Shown here piece by piece: positions 6,047-8,098 of a stretch of 8,098 nucleotides of DNA. Made by a program: the position numbers and the translations under genes. Origin of the DNA: JBMNNS01 sp050942625 (GTDB taxonomy: Bacteria; Bacillota; Dethiobacteria; DTU022; UBA8154). Below the pieces are notes generated by a model. The model had not been told where the DNA came from and did no database searches. It was given only the letters and a program-made list of their open reading frames with translations. Where the stretch lies: the NCBI GenBank assembly GCA_050942625.1, contig JBMNNS010000075.1:1-8098 (forward strand), read 5' to 3'. Each line of letters starts with the position of its first letter. Position 1 is the stretch's first letter.

Positions 6047-7642
6047 ATGAAACTGGTGTCAGGGAAAAAAATGGGTGCAATTGACAGGGAGGCTATAGAG
6101 CAACTGGGCATACCTGGTCTAATGTTAATGGAAAACGCTGGTTTACAGGTAGTTAAGTTTATACAAAGTAACTGGAAATCCCCCGGAAAGGGAAAAATTA
6201 TTATTATTTGTGGCAAGGGTAATAACGGCGGTGATGGTTTTGTCATTAGCCGGCACCTTCACCGGCTGGGTTATCATCTAGAAACATGGGCGATGGGTGA
6301 TATTTCAGATTATAAGGGCGATGCAGCCGTCAACTATCATGTACTTCTTCAGTTAGGTTTTACGGTATTCCAGGCAAGTAAAGATAATCTTTTGGGCCGT
6401 CTAAGCGATTTAGGGGAAACAGATTTAATTGTTGATGCACTTCTTGGTACGGGTATTGAAAACTTGGTTAGGGGGCCTTTAAAAAAAATAATTGCAGCAA
6501 TAAATGACAGCGCTGCTGAGGTTGTTGCCATCGATATACCTTCAGGTATTTCAGCAGATTCCGGTGCAGTAATGGGTACAGCAGTAAAAGCTAATTATAC
6601 TGTTACTTTTGCTCTTCCTAAAAGGGGGCTACTGCTTTTTCCAGGTGTCAAGTATGCAGGCAGGGTTTTAGTTGTTGATATTGGGATCCCTAAAAAATTA
6701 ACCGGCTGTTCGGAAATAAAGGAAAATTTGATCACAGGTTACTTTGTACAAGCCAGGCTTCCCCGCCGGCAATTGGATAGCCATAAAGGTTCAAATGGCA
6801 GGGTTTTAATTCTTGCAGGATCTCCCGGCATGACTGGTGCTGCAACAATGGCCGGGGAGGCAGCGCTAAGAGGAGGCGCAGGTTTGGTCTATGTCGGTAC
6901 CGCCGAGGAAATATCCTACATAGTAGAAGGTAAACTGAAAGAAGTTATTACTTTGGGTTTCCCTGGTGACGGCAAGGGGAACATGACGGTAGACGGGGTT
7001 AAGCAAATAGCCAAGCAGGCTGGGAACTGCCAGGCGTTAGCCTTTGGGCCGGGGTTAAAGCCGGACGCTGAAACATTGAAATTGTACTCTGAACTTGCTA
7101 AGGAGATCAATGTTCCCATGGTTGTGGATGCCGGAGGGCTTGGGGCTCTAGCCCTTTCCCCAGAAATTTTGTTAAAGAATAACCGGTCTTTAATTCTGAC
7201 ACCCCATCCTGGGGAAATGTCAAGGCTTACTGGTATTGACATAGCAAATGTGCAACAGAAAAGATGGGAGCTTGCAGCAGCTAAGGCGGCGGAATGGAAC
7301 GCGGTGGTGGTGTTAAAGGGGACAAATACGGTCATAGCCTTGCCAAATGGAGATGTTTATATCAACCCTACAGGTAACCCTGTTCTTGCAACAGCCGGAA
7401 CGGGTGATCTGCTAACAGGATTGATTGCTTCCCTGCTGGCACAAGGGCTTCAGCCTGAAATGGCAGCAATTTGTGGAGTGTACATTCATGGTTTGGCAGC
7501 AGACCTGCTTTCTTCTGAGTCAGGGAAGGCAGGGTTTATAGCAGGCGATGTCCTACAAATGTTTCCCAGGGCCATAAATGAGGTTATTACCGGATTTTCA
7601 GATGGCCCTGCAGATTTTTTCTGGATCAGGCCATACCATTAA
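6047..7642 (+). CDS. nnr: Bifunctional NAD(P)H-hydrate epimerase / ADP-dependent NAD(P)H-hydrate dehydratase
   Basis: A 531-residue fusion of normal length that repairs NADHX and NADPHX, the hydrated forms of nicotinamide cofactors. The N-terminal YjeF-type epimerase domain (about 1-220) shows GIPGLMLMENAG (21-32), GKGNNGGDGFV (56-66), D130-A-L-L-G-T-G and IDIPSGISADSG (162-173). The C-terminal ribokinase-like dehydratase domain (about 240-515) shows SHKGSNGRVLILAGS (245-259), LAFGPGL (331-337), LTPHPGE (384-390), VLKGTNTVI (422-430) and AGTGDLLTG (450-458) with the expected catalytic D454. One conserved spot differs: the usual DAD-G/A-LN motif reads DAGGLGAL (361-368). ATG 6047 is chosen because homologues begin MKLV and AGGGGG (6032-6037) lies 9 nt upstream; the in-frame TTG at 6026 would come before that site. 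It is a cytosolic housekeeping enzyme. Confidence 0.96.
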   Translation: MKLVSGKKMGAIDREAIEQLGIPGLMLMENAGLQVVKFIQSNWKSPGKGKIIIICGKGNNGGDGFVISRHLHRLGYHLETWAMGDISDYKGDAAVNYHVLLQLGFTVFQASKDNLLGRLSDLGETDLIVDALLGTGIENLVRGPLKKIIAAINDSAAEVVAIDIPSGISADSGAVMGTAVKANYTVTFALPKRGLLLFPGVKYAGRVLVVDIGIPKKLTGCSEIKENLITGYFVQARLPRRQLDSHKGSNGRVLILAGSPGMTGAATMAGEAALRGGAGLVYVGTAEEISYIVEGKLKEVITLGFPGDGKGNMTVDGVKQIAKQAGNCQALAFGPGLKPDAETLKLYSELAKEINVPMVVDAGGLGALALSPEILLKNNRSLILTPHPGEMSRLTGIDIANVQQKRWELAAAKAAEWNAVVVLKGTNTVIALPNGDVYINPTGNPVLATAGTGDLLTGLIASLLAQGLQPEMAAICGVYIHGLAADLLSSESGKAGFIAGDVLQMFPRAINEVITGFSDGPADFFWIRPYH

Positions 7643-7696
7643 AAAAGGATGAAAATGACCATGCCAATTTGGGCCGGGGAGATCAAGCAGAATTGT

Positions 7697-7725
7697 TTGT
7701 AACACTTTATAAATCTTATCATAAT
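7697..7725 (+). promoter_or_regulatory. Sigma-A-type promoter for the small downstream ORF
   Basis: TTGTAA (7697-7702), a 17-nt spacer and CATAAT (7720-7725) lie in an AT-rich intergenic stretch. The predicted start near 7732 leaves a short leader with AGGGGGG at 7748-7754. Confidence 0.55.
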
Positions 7726-7760
7726 ATAAACAAAAAACAAAAAAGATAGGGGGGTAGAAT

Positions 7761-7925
7761 TTGGCTTATATAGTAAATAAACCTGGGAAGACAATAAATA
7801 CACGGCCTGTCAGGCGTGGTTATGAAATTGATGAAGAAAGCCGGATTAAGGGCTTTACGGTTATTAAAAAAAGAAATTTACGGGGTGAAATGAAGAGCAG
7901 CATTGGGGAAAAAATTATTTGCTGA
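7761..7925 (+). CDS. Small hypothetical protein (54 residues), possibly frame-disrupted
   Basis: I do not recognise this protein. TTG 7761 follows AGGGGGG (7748-7754) with 6 nt spacing, and a sigma-A-like promoter lies just upstream. The product begins LAYIVNKPGKTINTRPVRRG (the first residue would be Met), is rich in Lys and Arg, and ends EKIIC at TGA 7923-7925. There is no signal peptide, membrane segment or metal motif. Just before the stop, at a run of six A (7909-7914), the -1 frame is open to TAA 7988-7990 and reads NYLLKLKDGLARRLGSKINT and a few more residues, an amphipathic, protein-like sequence. A single extra A would join both parts into about 76 residues. So this may be a mutated gene, a sequence error or a genuine short protein. 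Promoter, ribosome binding site and terminator support it as a transcribed unit. Confidence 0.5.
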   Translation: MAYIVNKPGKTINTRPVRRGYEIDEESRIKGFTVIKKRNLRGEMKSSIGEKIIC

Positions 7926-8027
7926 AGCTAAAAGATGGGCTGGCCCGTAGGCTGGGATCAAAGATAAATACCCTTGTTAACCAGGTTTAAACAAAAATAA
8001 TATTTAGGTTTTGCAACCAAAGCACCC

Positions 8028-8064
8028 AAACAGGCTTTAAGATTTCTCTTAGCCTGTTTTATAT
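8028..8064 (+). terminator. Hairpin terminator after the small ORF
   Basis: AAACAGGCT (8028-8036) pairs perfectly with AGCCTGTTT (8051-8059). An inner AAGA/TCTT pairing closes a TTTC loop. The stem runs into TTTTATATT. The tract is only moderately T-rich, but the 9-bp perfect stem before a new gene start makes a terminator likely. Confidence 0.7.
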
Positions 8065-8091
8065 TAATATGCTATCTGTGAGGTGTTAAAA

Positions 8092-8098
8092 ATGGAGC
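8092..8098 (+). CDS. Start of a further gene, cut by the window end
   Basis: ATG 8092 is preceded by GAGGTG (8080-8085) with 6 nt spacing and lies just after a terminator. Only ATG GAG C is present, so the product cannot be told. Confidence 0.4.

Noticed and set aside
7655..7702. A 15-codon ORF (ATG 7655) after nnr
   Set aside because: It is very short, its ribosome binding site is only AAGGA, and its end overlaps the likely promoter of the next unit; nothing beyond chance supports it.
1..8098. CRISPR arrays, tRNA or rRNA genes, insertion sequences
   Set aside because: No regularly spaced repeats, RNA gene motifs, transposase sequence or terminal inverted repeats were seen on either strand.

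Overview
The window reads as a chromosomal segment of an anaerobic, endospore-forming, selenocysteine-using Firmicute. A germination protease gene (gpr) shows sporulation. An HdrA/MvhD/NuoEF iron-sulfur operon shows strictly anaerobic flavin- and FeS-based electron transfer. Coding regions are moderately AT-rich, Shine-Dalgarno sequences are strong, and every gene is on the + strand. A Peptococcaceae/Desulfotomaculum-like or acetogenic clostridial host is my inference; the species cannot be named from the sequence.

Region 1 (1-4484) is one operon of five FeS genes: the C-terminal part of hdrA (cut by the window start), mvhD, a NuoE-like protein, a NuoF/HydB-like protein and a short NuoG-N-terminal-like ferredoxin protein. 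Gaps are about 50 nt or less and the last two genes overlap by 8 nt. mvhD is the hidden gene. A plain ORF search finds only a 3' fragment from 732, but the gene starts at ATG 657 with a strong ribosome binding site and reads through an in-frame TGA (711-713). That TGA sits exactly where the family has a metal-binding Cys, so I read it as selenocysteine. A small stem-loop with a G in its loop follows at bacterial SECIS distance. The gene set suggests that NADH (via NuoEF) exchanges electrons with an HdrA flavin electron-bifurcation module through MvhD. No hydrogenase or formate dehydrogenase catalytic subunit is visible; it may lie upstream.

Region 2 (4485-4807) is non-coding. It holds a long stem-loop, a strong intrinsic terminator that ends the FeS operon, a short sequence resembling dispersed intergenic repeats, and the gpr leader. 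In that leader the Shine-Dalgarno sequence lies 37 nt from the ATG, with a hairpin between them that would restore normal spacing when folded.

Region 3 (4808-7642) has gpr, then a promoter with an extended -10 and a monocistronic-looking bifunctional NAD(P)HX repair enzyme (NnrE epimerase fused to NnrD dehydratase).

Region 4 (7643-8098) has a sigma-A-like promoter, a small unrecognised TTG-start ORF that may be frame-disrupted, a hairpin terminator and the first codons of another gene at the window edge.
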